A DNA stretch of 64,000 nt from DASXUX01 sp036504595 (GCA_036504595.1 DASXUX010000044.1:1-64000); one strand, 5' to 3'; positions 25,101 to 33,304 are shown, numbered from the stretch's first letter. The notes: generated by a model from the sequence alone, not told the origin. A program made the numbers and translations.

Positions 25101-27493
25101 TTCCGCCGATCAAGTGGGACAAGTCCGGGCGCTTTCCGGTAACGGTGAAAGCCGGCTACGACGCGCAAAATCTGTATCTCTCCTATGAAGTCGAAGACTC
25201 CTCGCCGTGGGTTAACAACGGCAAAGACTGGACGCTGCTGTTCAAGACGGGCGACTCGGTCGATCTGCAGCTCGCGACCAACCCCGCGGCGAATCCCGCG
25301 CGCACGCAGCCAGTGCCGGGCGATCTGCGGCTCCTGATCGCGCCGTTCCAGGGAAAGAACATCGCGGTGCTGTACAGGCATCGCGGGGCCAAAGATAACC
25401 CCGTGACATTCAACTGTCCGTGGCGCAGCGAGACGGTCGATTCGGTGAAGCAACTCGAAAAAGCGCAGATCGCGGTGGGCAAGGAAGGCGGACGCTACCG
25501 AGTTGAAGCGGCGATTGCGCTGAGCGACCTTGGCCTCAATCAACTCGACGGTAAGACGTTGAAGGCCGATTTCGGCGTGATCTATGGCGACGATGCGGGC
25601 ACGATCAACATGCTGCGCTCCTACTGGTCGAACCAGGCCACCATGCTCGTCAACGATGTGCCCGGCGAAATCATGCTCAGCCCGAATCTGTGGGGAACGA
25701 TCAAATTCGACAGTAGCGCGGAGTTGAAAGTGGCGAACGCTGAACCGCAAACGCCTCCAGTTACTCAGCACCCAGCACCTAGCACTCAGCACTTCGAGGT
25801 GCTCGGCAATTCAGGCGAACAAGGCGCGGCGCTGGTGCGCTTTGGCAACGTGGCGGCCTCGGCTAAAGGCCCCATCGCCGGCGGAACCGCCGCAGGCATG
25901 GGCGTGGTGTGCGATTCGAAGGGAACGCTGTGGGATCGCGGAGGCGCGGGCACGCTGAACCGCTACGCGGCTGACGGGCGTTTACTGGCGCAGTACAAAA
26001 TTCCGGCGGGCGTGAGCGGCAGCGATCAGATCGCTCTGGTAGCGCCAGCCTCCGTGCCGGCCGGCACGGCCCCTGAAAAGCTCGTTCTGCAGCTTCAGAA
26101 CAAGCTCTACACGCTTTCGACGAGCGCCGCGCCAGGCACTGAGCCCAAGGCGCTGAACCGCGACTCGAATTGCATCTCGCCCAGTTCGTTTAAGGGCTTG
26201 CTTGCGACGGCGCAGAAGGGCTCGGTCTTCTTACTCAATCCTGAAACGGGTGATGCGAAGGAGATCGCTGCAACAAAGGATCCGCACTTTATCGAGCTTG
26301 GGCCCGATGGCGCGCTGTACGCCGTTGTCGATGGCAAGGCGCGCAAGTTTGTGGACGGCAAGGAGGTGACCGCCGGCACGGAGGCCGGAGCCACTGGCTG
26401 GCCGAAAGGCAGCCCCGGCGAGCGGCCGCAGTATCTGGACGGCGCGTTTTATGGCCACGCGTGGCATGGCACGATTCGGCGCTTTAGTGCTACGCTGGAA
26501 CCCGACCCGGGCGTGGTGCTGGGCGGCGCATCGGGCTCCTTTATCGGCCATCTGGACCAGAATTCCGAGCTGAGCAACGGCCGCGGGATGGCGAAAGTTC
26601 GCGAAAACCTGTACGCCGTCTCCGGCTTCGGCGGCACGATGCATTTGCTGCAATGGGACGGCGCGAAGCGCCAGATGGAAATTATCCGCCGCATCGGCTG
26701 CGTGCCGTTCTGCAACGGCTTGGCGCTCGACCGCGGCGGGCAAGTGTGGTGGCATTTCGGCGCGTGGAAATGGGAGGACGCGCCGGACACACCGATCAGC
26801 CAGGGCATCAACGCGCCGGAAGAAATCGGCCAGCCCGTGATGCTGGACAGCGACGTCATGGTGGCGCCCGCGTGGATGTGGGGCAAGCCGTCCTTCTATT
26901 TCGGTCCGTTGAAGGAAGAAGTCCACGTCGATCGCATCGAGAAAAACTGCGCCATGCTGCGCGGGCAGGTCGCGTCCGCCGTCTACAAGGAAAAAGACAA
27001 ACTCGTGCTGCTGGCGATCGACAAGAGCGGCAAGGGCGCGTCGTTCAACATCGGTCCCGACGGCCGCTATCACTCTGACATCGGCCCGGTCACGCTTCAG
27101 ACAGCGAGTCCCGTAAAGGAGTGGACCGCGCTCAGCACGAAGGACGCCACGACGCTGCTCGGCTCGGCCGATGGTGCGGTGATCGAACTGAAACTCGATG
27201 GCAAGGACTGGAAGGAAACGCGGCGCTGGAGCAATTGGGGCGACGACAAATTCGGCTCGCGTATTTTCCTCAGCGCCGACAGCGGCCGGCTCTGGGTTTC
27301 GGATTGCGACCGCCATCGCGTGCTGGTCTTCGATCCGAGTACGGGGAAGTTGCTCTGTTCGTTCGGCAAACTCGATGCCGCCGGGAACGATCTGAGCACC
27401 TTTGACAAGCCGGGCCGAATCGCGGCGCGCGGGGAACGCGCCGTGGTTCACGACGCGGGGAATCAGCGGCTGGTGAAACTGCGAATGAAGTGA
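22118..27493 (+). CDS. Giant exported beta-propeller/CBM9-like protein
   Basis: 1791 residues with a signal peptide ('MRLFSALAVLVICGSGCVAA'); AGGAG precedes the ATG. Layout: an N-terminal beta domain (about 25-130); a repeat-encoded insert (about 125-165); an FlgD-like segment 'KNRIWIPFEQPCDGKATIVI' (about 185-250); a first NHL-type propeller (about 270-560); a region with an EF-hand-like 'DKNGDGQMQADEIEF' calcium loop (about 710); a CBM9/DOMON-like domain (about 980-1200, 'PPAIDGKSAEWAGVPPIKW'); and a second propeller (about 1225-1790). It is probably extracellular, binding carbohydrate or a large substrate, but no catalytic motif is recognised. Four small repeats are inserted in frame. A single enormous gene of this kind beside a Tat flavoprotein is typical of planctomycete-type genomes. 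Confidence 0.75.
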   Translation: MRLFSALAVLVICGSGCVAAENAWELDDFTVISGPASPRVGLGIRREGQSLQVALEVAPLGDSQIKIELGVAATKKVVLSEKDAKAAGANPTRFVFVIPSADLAANDADWENLRVGVAVAWGPGYPLPREGEGLGVRGLSQDRQRERFRHIGGSPHEGLSQNPNDWLPLSLSEHAIAVASRKNRIWIPFEQPCDGKATIVIENEKGERLRNLIAGQPVAKGAQRAEWDGLDDHSRVVAPGNYHWRSIHHPGVWPEYLFSFCNDGQPPWRTGSGTDMWGPDHSVLVAATANKEFTFLGGCCAESGYAIVAVDHTGTKRMHYNPAMGTGIETVALAADDTYLYVANDGFAWGQHIDKSKPDWKGTQKITLSRFEIKTGKPADFGKSKFAVLSEVEVGPGSANKELKKHSLQGMALAGGKLCVSDLAHNRVLLVNPATGEKTGELKLEQPGPLAAAGESIIAVSAGNIVKLSLASATETVVKAGEADVRGVAVDASGRIFVSDGKTHTVKVFSAAGKLEKEIGTPGGPYAGPYVPERMIHPRGLAVAGNGWLWVGEERWAPKRVAAWDVSTGRVQVEKYGPTAYGASGAGFDAQDPTRWIGQGALWKVDLATKIAKCQALLEPEGNSLQGISTHYSFVHQDGRTFLIGYSGVTFVSELKADGSMKALAMIGSAHRYCFGRGWNPATAVVEAFEKAYPQKKGKTGDKGPGLLWVDKNGDGQMQADEIEFSTEAENFAGAYWGHDFHDLTLRVPATVKGKRVLIALKPEGFYAGGAPKYPALNAACASGVPIDLSGNELESSVDRFGNIVFNSDPEMKAFAPDGRQLWSFPNRWTNVHGSHNAPLPETGVMQGALFFLGMTPLDDKSDVFVINGNHGRFFVLTSDGLYLDEMFKDVRMGGTLDAYLIGGECFGGFFAKSATDGAYYLQSGHTDYRIFKLHGLDQAKRLEGTVAVTPEQVVAAERNLARKVAQTSAKKDGVVVRLKMPPAIDGKSAEWAGVPPIKWDKSGRFPVTVKAGYDAQNLYLSYEVEDSSPWVNNGKDWTLLFKTGDSVDLQLATNPAANPARTQPVPGDLRLLIAPFQGKNIAVLYRHRGAKDNPVTFNCPWRSETVDSVKQLEKAQIAVGKEGGRYRVEAAIALSDLGLNQLDGKTLKADFGVIYGDDAGTINMLRSYWSNQATMLVNDVPGEIMLSPNLWGTIKFDSSAELKVANAEPQTPPVTQHPAPSTQHFEVLGNSGEQGAALVRFGNVAASAKGPIAGGTAAGMGVVCDSKGTLWDRGGAGTLNRYAADGRLLAQYKIPAGVSGSDQIALVAPASVPAGTAPEKLVLQLQNKLYTLSTSAAPGTEPKALNRDSNCISPSSFKGLLATAQKGSVFLLNPETGDAKEIAATKDPHFIELGPDGALYAVVDGKARKFVDGKEVTAGTEAGATGWPKGSPGERPQYLDGAFYGHAWHGTIRRFSATLEPDPGVVLGGASGSFIGHLDQNSELSNGRGMAKVRENLYAVSGFGGTMHLLQWDGAKRQMEIIRRIGCVPFCNGLALDRGGQVWWHFGAWKWEDAPDTPISQGINAPEEIGQPVMLDSDVMVAPAWMWGKPSFYFGPLKEEVHVDRIEKNCAMLRGQVASAVYKEKDKLVLLAIDKSGKGASFNIGPDGRYHSDIGPVTLQTASPVKEWTALSTKDATTLLGSADGAVIELKLDGKDWKETRRWSNWGDDKFGSRIFLSADSGRLWVSDCDRHRVLVFDPSTGKLLCSFGKLDAAGNDLSTFDKPGRIAARGERAVVHDAGNQRLVKLRMK
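22491..22532 (+). repeat. Palindromic element, CCCTCTCCC family, copy 2, inside a CDS
   Basis: A CCCTCTCCCCC / GGGAGAGGGG hairpin with the GGTGAGGGGG tail, lacking the central GAGCGAAGC block of the full element. It is read in frame as 'YPLPREGEGLGVRG'. Direct repeats of GGCTTTCGCAG follow at 22530 and 22590, so the whole inserted stretch may extend to about 22600. Confidence 0.85.
25763..25797. repeat. 7-nt tandem repeat inside the giant protein gene
   Basis: Units ACTCAGC, ACCCAGC, ACCTAGC, ACTCAGC and ACTTCGA in exact 7-nt register. Read in frame as 'TQHPAPSTQHFEV', a 7-residue repeat at the end of the CBM9-like domain. The unit equals the one in the GH116 gene (reverse strand) and at 51766. 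Confidence 0.85.
26039..26072 (+). repeat. GTAGCGCC(G/A)GCCTCCGTGCC element, inside a CDS
   Basis: Reads in frame as 'VAPASVPAGTAP'. The same element lies at 26372 (inverted), 49178 and 49364 (inverted), with a related palindrome at 43597. Confidence 0.8.
26372..26393 (-). repeat. GCCGGCACGGAGGCCGG element, inverted copy, inside a CDS
   Basis: Reads in frame as 'AGTEAGATGWP'. It is the reverse complement of the copy at 26039, about 300 bp away in the same gene. Confidence 0.8.
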
Positions 27494-27603
27494 CTTCCAA
27501 TTCGCCCGCTCCTGAAGTAAACCCTTAGCCAACACACAGGCAACGTGCCGCCGTACGCTGATGCCCTCTTCGGGCTGCGGCAGCGACACAACACTGTAGA
27601 GCC

Positions 27604-27643
27604 GCACGCATGAGTCCGCGCCGAGGCGCAGACACATGCGTGC
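27604..27643. repeat. GCACGCATG...CATGCGTGC hairpin element, copy 1
   Basis: A perfect 9-bp outer stem encloses an inner TCCGCGCC/GGCGCAGA stem. On the reverse strand it aligns with 45882-45931: both read TGGTGGCACGC, a TGTGT block, an inner hairpin, an ACTCA block and GCGTGCG. It lies just before the ribosome binding site of the Tat flavoprotein gene. Confidence 0.75.
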
Positions 27644-27663
27644 CACCAAAAGGGGACTTCTCC

Positions 27664-28362
27664 ATGACCGACAATCTCAATCGCCGCCGCTTCCTCGAAA
27701 CCGCTGGAGCTGTCGCTGCCGGTGCGCTCGCGGGCGCGGCCTCTTCCGCCAAGGCCGCCGAAGAACCTGCGAAAGCTGCGGGCGGCAAAGTGAAAATCCT
27801 GGCCTTCAGCGGAAGCCATCGGAAAGGCAAGACGACGGCGGCCGCGCTGAAACTGGCGCTCGATTCGGCCGCGGCGGTGAGCCCCGAGATTGAGACCGAA
27901 CTGATCGAACTCTGCGATTACAAGCTCGACTTCGTGCAACCCGGCCAGCCGTTCAAGGATGACTTCGAAAAGCTGAACGCCAAGATCACCGATCCGGCGG
28001 TCGGTGGAATTATTCTCGGCAGCCCGACGTACTTCAGCAACATGAGTTCTATGATGAAGGTCTTCATTGAACACTGGGGCGCCTATAAGAGAGGCTTTAC
28101 ATTGTCCAACAAAGTCGGCGGACTGCTGGCCGTCGCCGGCGCGCGCAACGGCGGGCAGGAGAATGTGATCGCGTCCATGATGGCGACGCTGCTGGGCATG
28201 GAAATGATTGTGGTCGGCGATGGCCGCCCGAGCGCTCACAACGGCGCGACCCTCCAGAACCAGAAGGACGACATCAGCACTGACGAAGCCGGCAGCAGTA
28301 CCGCCAAGGCTCTCGGCAAACGCGTGGCGGAAGTGGCGCTGAAACTGGCGGGGAAGAAATAG
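27664..28362 (+). CDS. Tat-exported NADPH-dependent FMN reductase-like flavoprotein
   Basis: 232 residues from ATG at 27664. The N-terminus has a twin-arginine signal, 'NRRRFLETAGAVAAGALAGA', with cleavage expected near 'SSAKAAE'. The mature protein is a flavodoxin-fold reductase: 'ILAFSGSHRKGKTTAAALK' is the FMN phosphate-binding loop, and 'GIILGSPTYFSNMSSMMKVF' the second FMN-contacting loop of the NADPH-dependent FMN reductase / iron-sulfur flavoprotein group. Tat export implies folding with FMN in the cytosol and activity in the periplasm. Such exported versions are common in planctomycete-type genomes; the partner is unknown. Confidence 0.88.
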   Translation: MTDNLNRRRFLETAGAVAAGALAGAASSAKAAEEPAKAAGGKVKILAFSGSHRKGKTTAAALKLALDSAAAVSPEIETELIELCDYKLDFVQPGQPFKDDFEKLNAKITDPAVGGIILGSPTYFSNMSSMMKVFIEHWGAYKRGFTLSNKVGGLLAVAGARNGGQENVIASMMATLLGMEMIVVGDGRPSAHNGATLQNQKDDISTDEAGSSTAKALGKRVAEVALKLAGKK

Positions 28363-28476
28363 CAGGCAGGAGGCGCAAGGCGGCAACAGCGGTGAAGCGC
28401 CATGCGGTGCCGCGGAAAAGTTGGCAATCGCTGACGCTTTCGGCTATCACAAAAGCATGAACGAGAGGGCAAGAAA

Positions 28477-28689
28477 ATGCCAAATACTTATACCGCGATA
28501 ACCAAGAAGAGCGGAGAGTGGTGGATCGGGTGGGTCGAAGAAGTGCCCGGTGTCAACTGTCAGGAGAAGACGCGCAAGAAACTCCTGGAAAGTTTGCGCG
28601 TCACATTGGCTGAAATACTTCAGTTCAACCGCGAAGAGGCGATTCGCGCAGCCGCACCGGACTATAGCGAAGAGCCTTTGACGGTATGA
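28477..28689 (+). CDS. hicB: HicB-like antitoxin
   Basis: 70 residues with the HicB partial RNase-H-like fold: 'YTAITKKSGEWWIGWVEEVPGVN' followed by 'TRKKLLESLRVTLAEIL'. It lacks a separate C-terminal DNA-binding domain, as in short HicB forms. GAGAGGG precedes the ATG. It overlaps the HicA gene by 4 nt (ATGA). The antitoxin comes first, the reverse of the classic hicA-hicB order but known in other genomes. Confidence 0.88.
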   Translation: MPNTYTAITKKSGEWWIGWVEEVPGVNCQEKTRKKLLESLRVTLAEILQFNREEAIRAAAPDYSEEPLTV

Positions 28690-28871
28690 AGAAGACTTAC
28701 CTGGTGAAGCATCTGCGCCGGCACGGATGTGTGTTTGTCCGTGAAGGTGGGCGCCACTCGTGGTGGCTCAACCCCGCGCAGAATCGCCGGTCGGCCGTCC
28801 CCCGACACAATGAGATTGTCGATCAACTCGCCAGAAAAATCTGCAAAGACCTTGGCATTCCGCCTGTTTGA
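28686..28871 (+). CDS. hicA: HicA-like mRNA interferase toxin
   Basis: 61 residues of a double-stranded-RNA-binding-like fold. The key active-site His is in 'GGRHSWWLNP', the usual G-x-H-x-x-W-like motif of HicA, and 'LVKHLRRHGCVFVREG' is the first helix and strand. It cleaves mRNA when free of HicB. It is translated from a 4-nt overlap with hicB and converges on the pseudouridine synthase gene with only 6 nt between the stops. Confidence 0.9.
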   Translation: MKKTYLVKHLRRHGCVFVREGGRHSWWLNPAQNRRSAVPRHNEIVDQLARKICKDLGIPPV

Positions 28872-28877
28872 ACCGCC

Positions 28878-30008
28878 TCACTTCTTCCTATACTTCCTCA
28901 ACAGCCGCAGAAACTCCCGCAGATCGCGCGGGAGTTTTGCTTCGAAACTCATTTCCTCGCCCGTCGCAGGATGTCGGAAGCTCAGCTTCCACGCGTGCAG
29001 AGGCAAGCGGTTCAGGATTACGTCCTCGCCGGCATCACTGTCCATCGAACGCAACTCAAACTCGCGGAAACGCAGCGGCGTGCGTCGGCCGTACAGCGGG
29101 TCGTAGGCCAGCGGGTGCCCGGTGCTCAGCGCGTGCACGCGAATCTGGTGCGTGCGGCCGGTCTTGGGGCTCGCGTGGATCAGCGTGTAGCCTTTGAAGC
29201 GCTCAAGCACTTTGAATTGCGTCTCGGCCGCTTTGCCTTTGAGGTCGCCTTCTTCCAGAACCACACCTTTTTTCTGCCCGAGCAACACCGGCTTCGGCCG
29301 TCCGCGCTTGTGCCAAGGCTGGCCGCTCTTTCCGGTCTTCACACCGCGCTCGTCGTCGCCGGCCTTGAGGTAAATGATGGGCCGGCGCACGATCAGGGAC
29401 TGCCACGCGACTTCGCCCGTGACGATCGCCAGATACTGTTTTTGAATTTTCCGCTCCGAAAAATCCCGGATGAGCGCGTCGCGCGCGGCCGCATTCTTTG
29501 CCACGAGCATGCAGCCGCTGGTTTCCATATCCAGGCGATGAACCAGATAGAACCCCTGCTCGTCGTACGCGGCGCCCGGCGGCGGCGGGTACGCGCGGCC
29601 GAGCACATCCTCAATCGTGTCCCGGCGCGTGAAACCGCCTTGGCCTCGATGCACGGGAATCTCCGACGGCTTCGAAATCACCAGCAGGGTGTCGTCTTCA
29701 TACAAACGCGGAAGCTGCCGGCCATGCGGCGTGCTCAGGCGAGTCGCGGCCGCGTCGTTCAACAAAATCTGGCCGGTCTTGGATGCTGGATCGGGAAACT
29801 CGAATTCATCGCCAACCCGGACGCGTTCCGAACCGGTCGCCATTTTTCCGTTTAGCCGGATCACCCGCTTGTGGAAAAGCGTCTTCGCCGCACGCCGGTT
29901 GATGCCTTTGACCAGGTCGCACAGCGCGCGGTCCGCGCGCCAGCCTTCGTGTTCCTTGCGCGCCTGGGCGAGGGCGAGTCGTGGGGGATGGTTAGCTTCA
30001 CTCGGCAT
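28878..30008 (-). CDS. RluA-family pseudouridine synthase
   Basis: 376 residues. An S4 RNA-binding domain lies at about 20-75 ('RRAAKTLFHKRVIRLNGKMA'). The catalytic domain has the RluA/RluC/RluD motif 'HRLDMETSGCMLVAKN' with the catalytic Asp. 'GRTHQIRVHALSTGHPLA' is the second family motif. It converts specific uridines in 23S rRNA or tRNA to pseudouridine. An insert of about 40 residues ('GQPWHKRGRPKPVLLGQKKG') between the strands is larger than in RluC and RluD, so the target cannot be assigned. The gene converges with hicBA and is divergent from the HTH-protein gene. Confidence 0.92.
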   Translation of the reverse strand: MPSEANHPPRLALAQARKEHEGWRADRALCDLVKGINRRAAKTLFHKRVIRLNGKMATGSERVRVGDEFEFPDPASKTGQILLNDAAATRLSTPHGRQLPRLYEDDTLLVISKPSEIPVHRGQGGFTRRDTIEDVLGRAYPPPPGAAYDEQGFYLVHRLDMETSGCMLVAKNAAARDALIRDFSERKIQKQYLAIVTGEVAWQSLIVRRPIIYLKAGDDERGVKTGKSGQPWHKRGRPKPVLLGQKKGVVLEEGDLKGKAAETQFKVLERFKGYTLIHASPKTGRTHQIRVHALSTGHPLAYDPLYGRRTPLRFREFELRSMDSDAGEDVILNRLPLHAWKLSFRHPATGEEMSFEAKLPRDLREFLRLLRKYRKK

Positions 30009-30045
30009 AATTCAGTGAGCCACTATACACGAGTTCTTTAGCCGC

Positions 30046-30138
30046 CAATTTACAATTTGAGATTTTCAATTCTCAATTTTCAATGCTGTTCATCCCTATT
30101 GCAGATTGGCCATTGAAAATTGAAAATTTCAAATTTGC
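30046..30138. repeat. AATTGAAA heptad element with a conserved core, copy 1
   Basis: The left arm has six 7-nt units (CAATTTA, CAATTTG, AGATTTT, CAATTCT, CAATTTT, CAATGCT); the right arm four (CATTGAA, AATTGAA, AATTTCA, AATTTGC) in the opposite sense. The core between them includes GCTGTTCA and ATTGGCCATTG. The inverted copy at 59333-59435 carries the same arm types and the same GCTGTT and CCATTG marks, so this is a discrete element of about 95 bp. It fills the gap between two divergent genes. Confidence 0.75.
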
Positions 30139-30163
30139 GCGCCTGTGATACTCTACCACTTCT

Positions 30164-31648
30164 ATGGACGAGAGCTTTCCCCTCGCAACGCCCGGCGCGC
30201 CGCCGAGCCTTAAGCCTGACGATGTCTTCCGGCTGCCATCCACCACGCTTTTTCTGGGACTCATGCCCGTGTTCTCCGGCCTGGCCCGCCGAGCCGACCT
30301 CGCCGCGATCTTGTCGGAAGGGCCGAATGTCGTCAGCGCGATGAAGCCGAGGGCTCGGTCGGGCGAACACCGTCCGCAAACCCAAACGTACATCGTTTAC
30401 TCCGGACGCGAGACGCAGGTCCGCACCAGCCTCAGCCTGTTCGACGACGATCCTTTGTGGAGCGAAGGAGAACTGAGCAGCCTGATCAAGCGCCAGTTCG
30501 GGCCGACGGGGCTCAAGCATCTGCTGGGCGTGATGATCGCGGCAGAAGAAGCCGGTGTCTCCGGAAGCAATCTCGGCGCGTTCATTTTCGATGCCAGCCG
30601 CCATCTCGATATTCTCGGCTACTCGCGTTCGAACCGCGTCTGCGCCAAAGGCTATCACACCACCAAGCATCTACGCGAAGCTCGCGAGATCGTCACGCTG
30701 CTGTGCGGGCTGACGATCGTGCAGGAGACGCGCCTGGGCTCGCGTCGCGGCGCAACGGTGAAAGTTCGCCTGCTGCTCGACGAAGCTTCGGCCGAATCGT
30801 GGGAGGAAACGGTTGCCGATGGTCATCGCCTGAAGGAACGCATCGTTACCAACGAGAAGATTTTCCTGCGTTTCAACCCCACGCTTTTTCAGGCCGCGGC
30901 CGAGGGCAATTCCCGCACGCGCTATCTTTACACGCACCAGTTGCGCAAGCTGGCGCGCGAAAACGCCCGATCGCATGGGCTGGTGCTGACGCTGGGCGTT
31001 CATCTTCCGATCAAGTTCCGCCTCAACGGCTGCCAGCCGCTGCAGCTCAGCGCGCGAGCTTTCTTGCGCATGGCCGGCATTGCCGAAGACATGTACACGC
31101 GCTACGAGCACCTGGAGCGTATCGAGACGACGCTACGCTATATGGTCGAGCAGGGCTATATCAGCGCGTTCGAGACCGAACGCTACCGTTGCATCGGCGT
31201 TCCCGACCCCACTCCGCCCAAGCCGCGCGAGAAAAACCGGAAGAACCAGGCACAATTGGAGCTCAAGCCCGGCTCGCAGGAGCCGCCGCACGAACCCATG
31301 GAAGAGATGTGGACGGTCGAGCCGCCCGTGTTCTTGCGCGAACTCCTCCACGCCGCCGACCAGGCCGCGCTTACCACGCAGCAGCAGCTTGGAACACTTG
31401 CGCGCACCAGCCCGCCAAAGTCCGAACGCGCCAGCCAGCCCATGTTGCCCGGCGTGGACATCACCGGCCGCCCTCCCGAACCCGGAGAGTTGCTCAAGCA
31501 AGTGCGGCAGAGCCTGCGCATGCAGCAGTCCGAACTCGCCAAACGCCTGAACGTCACCCAAGCCGCGATCTCGATGGCCGAATCCGGGCTGCGCCCGAAG
31601 ATGGCTCAGCGGCTGCTGGAACTGACGCGACGATTAGCTCCGCAATAA
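30164..31648 (+). CDS. Large protein with a C-terminal XRE-type HTH domain
   Basis: 494 residues. The last 60 hold a Cro/C1-type HTH: 'GELLKQVRQSLRMQQSELAK' and 'LNVTQAAISMAESGLRPKM'. The first 380 residues form a helical/beta domain with no recognised family. 'SRTRYLYTHQLRKLARENAR' and 'YTRYEHLERIETTLRYMVEQ' resemble winged-helix segments of replication-initiator proteins, so a DNA-binding role beyond the HTH is plausible. A charged linker (about 335-430) joins the parts. No ribosome binding site is obvious before the ATG. No partitioning or plasmid genes are nearby, so it is read as a chromosomal regulator of unknown target. Confidence 0.6.
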   Translation: MDESFPLATPGAPPSLKPDDVFRLPSTTLFLGLMPVFSGLARRADLAAILSEGPNVVSAMKPRARSGEHRPQTQTYIVYSGRETQVRTSLSLFDDDPLWSEGELSSLIKRQFGPTGLKHLLGVMIAAEEAGVSGSNLGAFIFDASRHLDILGYSRSNRVCAKGYHTTKHLREAREIVTLLCGLTIVQETRLGSRRGATVKVRLLLDEASAESWEETVADGHRLKERIVTNEKIFLRFNPTLFQAAAEGNSRTRYLYTHQLRKLARENARSHGLVLTLGVHLPIKFRLNGCQPLQLSARAFLRMAGIAEDMYTRYEHLERIETTLRYMVEQGYISAFETERYRCIGVPDPTPPKPREKNRKNQAQLELKPGSQEPPHEPMEEMWTVEPPVFLRELLHAADQAALTTQQQLGTLARTSPPKSERASQPMLPGVDITGRPPEPGELLKQVRQSLRMQQSELAKRLNVTQAAISMAESGLRPKMAQRLLELTRRLAPQ

Positions 31649-31691
31649 TTCTGTCCAGACGTGCTACGGCAGGTTCCGCATCGCACGAGAA

Positions 31692-32813
31692 TCATAGCTG
31701 CTTCAACACTCGGAAATACGCTGGCTGCGTCAGAGCGTCGGGGGGAAGCGTCGCGGCAGCGGTGGTTTCTTCAAGCGCGCGGACTTCGCGCTGGAGCTGT
31801 TTGAGGGGCGCTTTTCTCGGCGCCAAGACTTGAACGCTGGCCACACCTGCCTCTCGCAGTCGCTGTTCCATCTCGGCAGAGCTTTTCACGCGCGTGGAGA
31901 GTCGCAGTTCCGCCAGACGCTTCATTAAGGCTGCGGGGGCAGATTCCCCTATCGCGGCGAGAACCGCATCCCGCTTCAGATTGCTGGCTGAAGGAATCGG
32001 GAGACCGGCAATAAGTTTTCCGCGGGCGTCTACAATTTCCAACTGCCGGCAGAGCTCCGAATTCTGAGCCGCGAGGATCTCCCAGCTTCCGGCGTCCAGC
32101 TTCGTCACCGTCTCGCCATCGTCCTTCTTTTCCGTGTGTTCGACATGCACCCGTCCGTCGCTCCACTGCTCGAAAAGCAATTCATACGCGCGCCCGCCGC
32201 TTCTGCCGGAACGCTGCAAACGTACGACCAGCTCTTTGCTCTCCGGCCAGGCGGATTCGAGCGCGTCTTCGCTAGGCTCCAACCCACAGCGCCTCAATAG
32301 CGACTGGCTGCGTTCTCGCGGCAAGTAGGCACTGGCCACCATCGCCAGCGGCCGGTCGGCTGGATTGTTCTGCACGGTCTGCGCGAGCTGCTCCTGCCAC
32401 TCCTTTAGCTGCGAAAGCTGCTCGATTCGCTGCTGCAAACGAGCAATCTCCGCGTCCGCCGCCGAACCGTCCTTTACGCGCATCCATAGCCATCCGGACA
32501 GCAAAGCCACGGCGAACACCGCGGCCGCGGCGGCTGCGTAGTAGCGCCGAATCGACACGCGCATCTGAACTGCCGGACTTGCAGCGCGAGCCTCCCGCAA
32601 CAGCGCCTCTTTGGCTCCAGCCGGCGGGTGGATGGACTGCGCGTGGCCTTTGATTTTCGTGCCGAGCGACGCGGAGAATGCACGAGCCTGCTGAGCTTGC
32701 CGGGCGCACGCCAGGCAATTCTCCAGATGCGCGCGAAACGCATCGAGGCTTTCGCCGCGAAGCTGGCCGTCCACGAAATCGGGCATCTGTTCAATGATCT
32801 GTTGGCAGTTCAT
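31692..32813 (-). CDS. Zinc-finger anti-sigma factor with coiled-coil extracytoplasmic part
   Basis: 373 residues from ATG at 32813. N-terminal anti-sigma zinc-binding domain with the H-x3-C-x2-C motif in 'HLENCLACAR' and an upstream acidic helix ('EQMPDFVDGQLRGESLDAF'). One membrane helix lies at about residues 98-114. Behind it is a coiled coil ('IARLQQRIEQLSQLKEWQEQ'), then a globular domain. The zinc-finger domain holds the ECF sigma factor inactive at the membrane. Its start overlaps the sigma stop (ATGA). The large outer domain is presumably the sensor; its signal is unknown. Confidence 0.88.
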   Translation of the reverse strand: MNCQQIIEQMPDFVDGQLRGESLDAFRAHLENCLACARQAQQARAFSASLGTKIKGHAQSIHPPAGAKEALLREARAASPAVQMRVSIRRYYAAAAAAVFAVALLSGWLWMRVKDGSAADAEIARLQQRIEQLSQLKEWQEQLAQTVQNNPADRPLAMVASAYLPRERSQSLLRRCGLEPSEDALESAWPESKELVVRLQRSGRSGGRAYELLFEQWSDGRVHVEHTEKKDDGETVTKLDAGSWEILAAQNSELCRQLEIVDARGKLIAGLPIPSASNLKRDAVLAAIGESAPAALMKRLAELRLSTRVKSSAEMEQRLREAGVASVQVLAPRKAPLKQLQREVRALEETTAAATLPPDALTQPAYFRVLKQL

Positions 32814-33304
32814 GGCGTTCTTTCCAGGACCTGCGGAGCCAGCAACTTCCGAAGCTGCTCGCGCCCTTGGTGCAACCGCGATCGCACTGTCCCCATCGGG
32901 CAATCCAGCGCACGAGCGATCGAAGCGTAATCCATTTCCTCGTAGTAAAACATCACGAGCGTCGTACGCACGGGCTCCGAAAGCTTCTGCAGCGCCGGGC
33001 CGATATCGAGCGGCTCCTCGGGCGGTTCTGGCGCGGCTTCTTCCGTCAGATCGGATGACTCGAGCGGTTCCGGTCTGCGCCGCTTTCTTAGCAGCGTGAG
33101 AAACCGGTGCCGCAGGATCCCAATCAGCCACGTGCATATCGCCGACTGATTGCGGAACGTCGCGAACCCGCGCAAGGCTTCGAGGAACGTTTCCTGCGTC
33201 AAATCCAAAGCGTCATGATCGTCGCCGGTCATGACTCTGGCCATGCGATAGACGCGCTCATAGTGCGCGTCCACCGCTTCTGTGAAGTCAACCTGGTTGC
33301 TCAC
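32810..33304 (-). CDS. ECF-type RNA polymerase sigma factor
   Basis: 164 residues with region 2 ('YRMARVMTGDDHDALDLTQE', the -10 binding helix, followed by 'TWLIGILRHRFLTLLRKRRR') and region 4 ('MDYASIARALDCPMGTVRSR', the -35 HTH). There is no region 1 or 3, as expected for ECF factors. The start codon is GTG at 33304, inside the stop of the upstream secreted-protein gene (GTGA). The overlap with the anti-sigma gene predicts tightly coupled synthesis. It should read the promoter of its own operon, but no target motif can be picked out here. Confidence 0.92.
   Translation of the reverse strand: MSNQVDFTEAVDAHYERVYRMARVMTGDDHDALDLTQETFLEALRGFATFRNQSAICTWLIGILRHRFLTLLRKRRRPEPLESSDLTEEAAPEPPEEPLDIGPALQKLSEPVRTTLVMFYYEEMDYASIARALDCPMGTVRSRLHQGREQLRKLLAPQVLERTP

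Noticed and set aside
30164..31648. Plasmid replication initiator, hence an integrated plasmid.
   Set aside because: Similarity to Rep winged-helix segments is faint. The clear part is a C-terminal XRE domain, and no par, mob or iteron sequences lie nearby.
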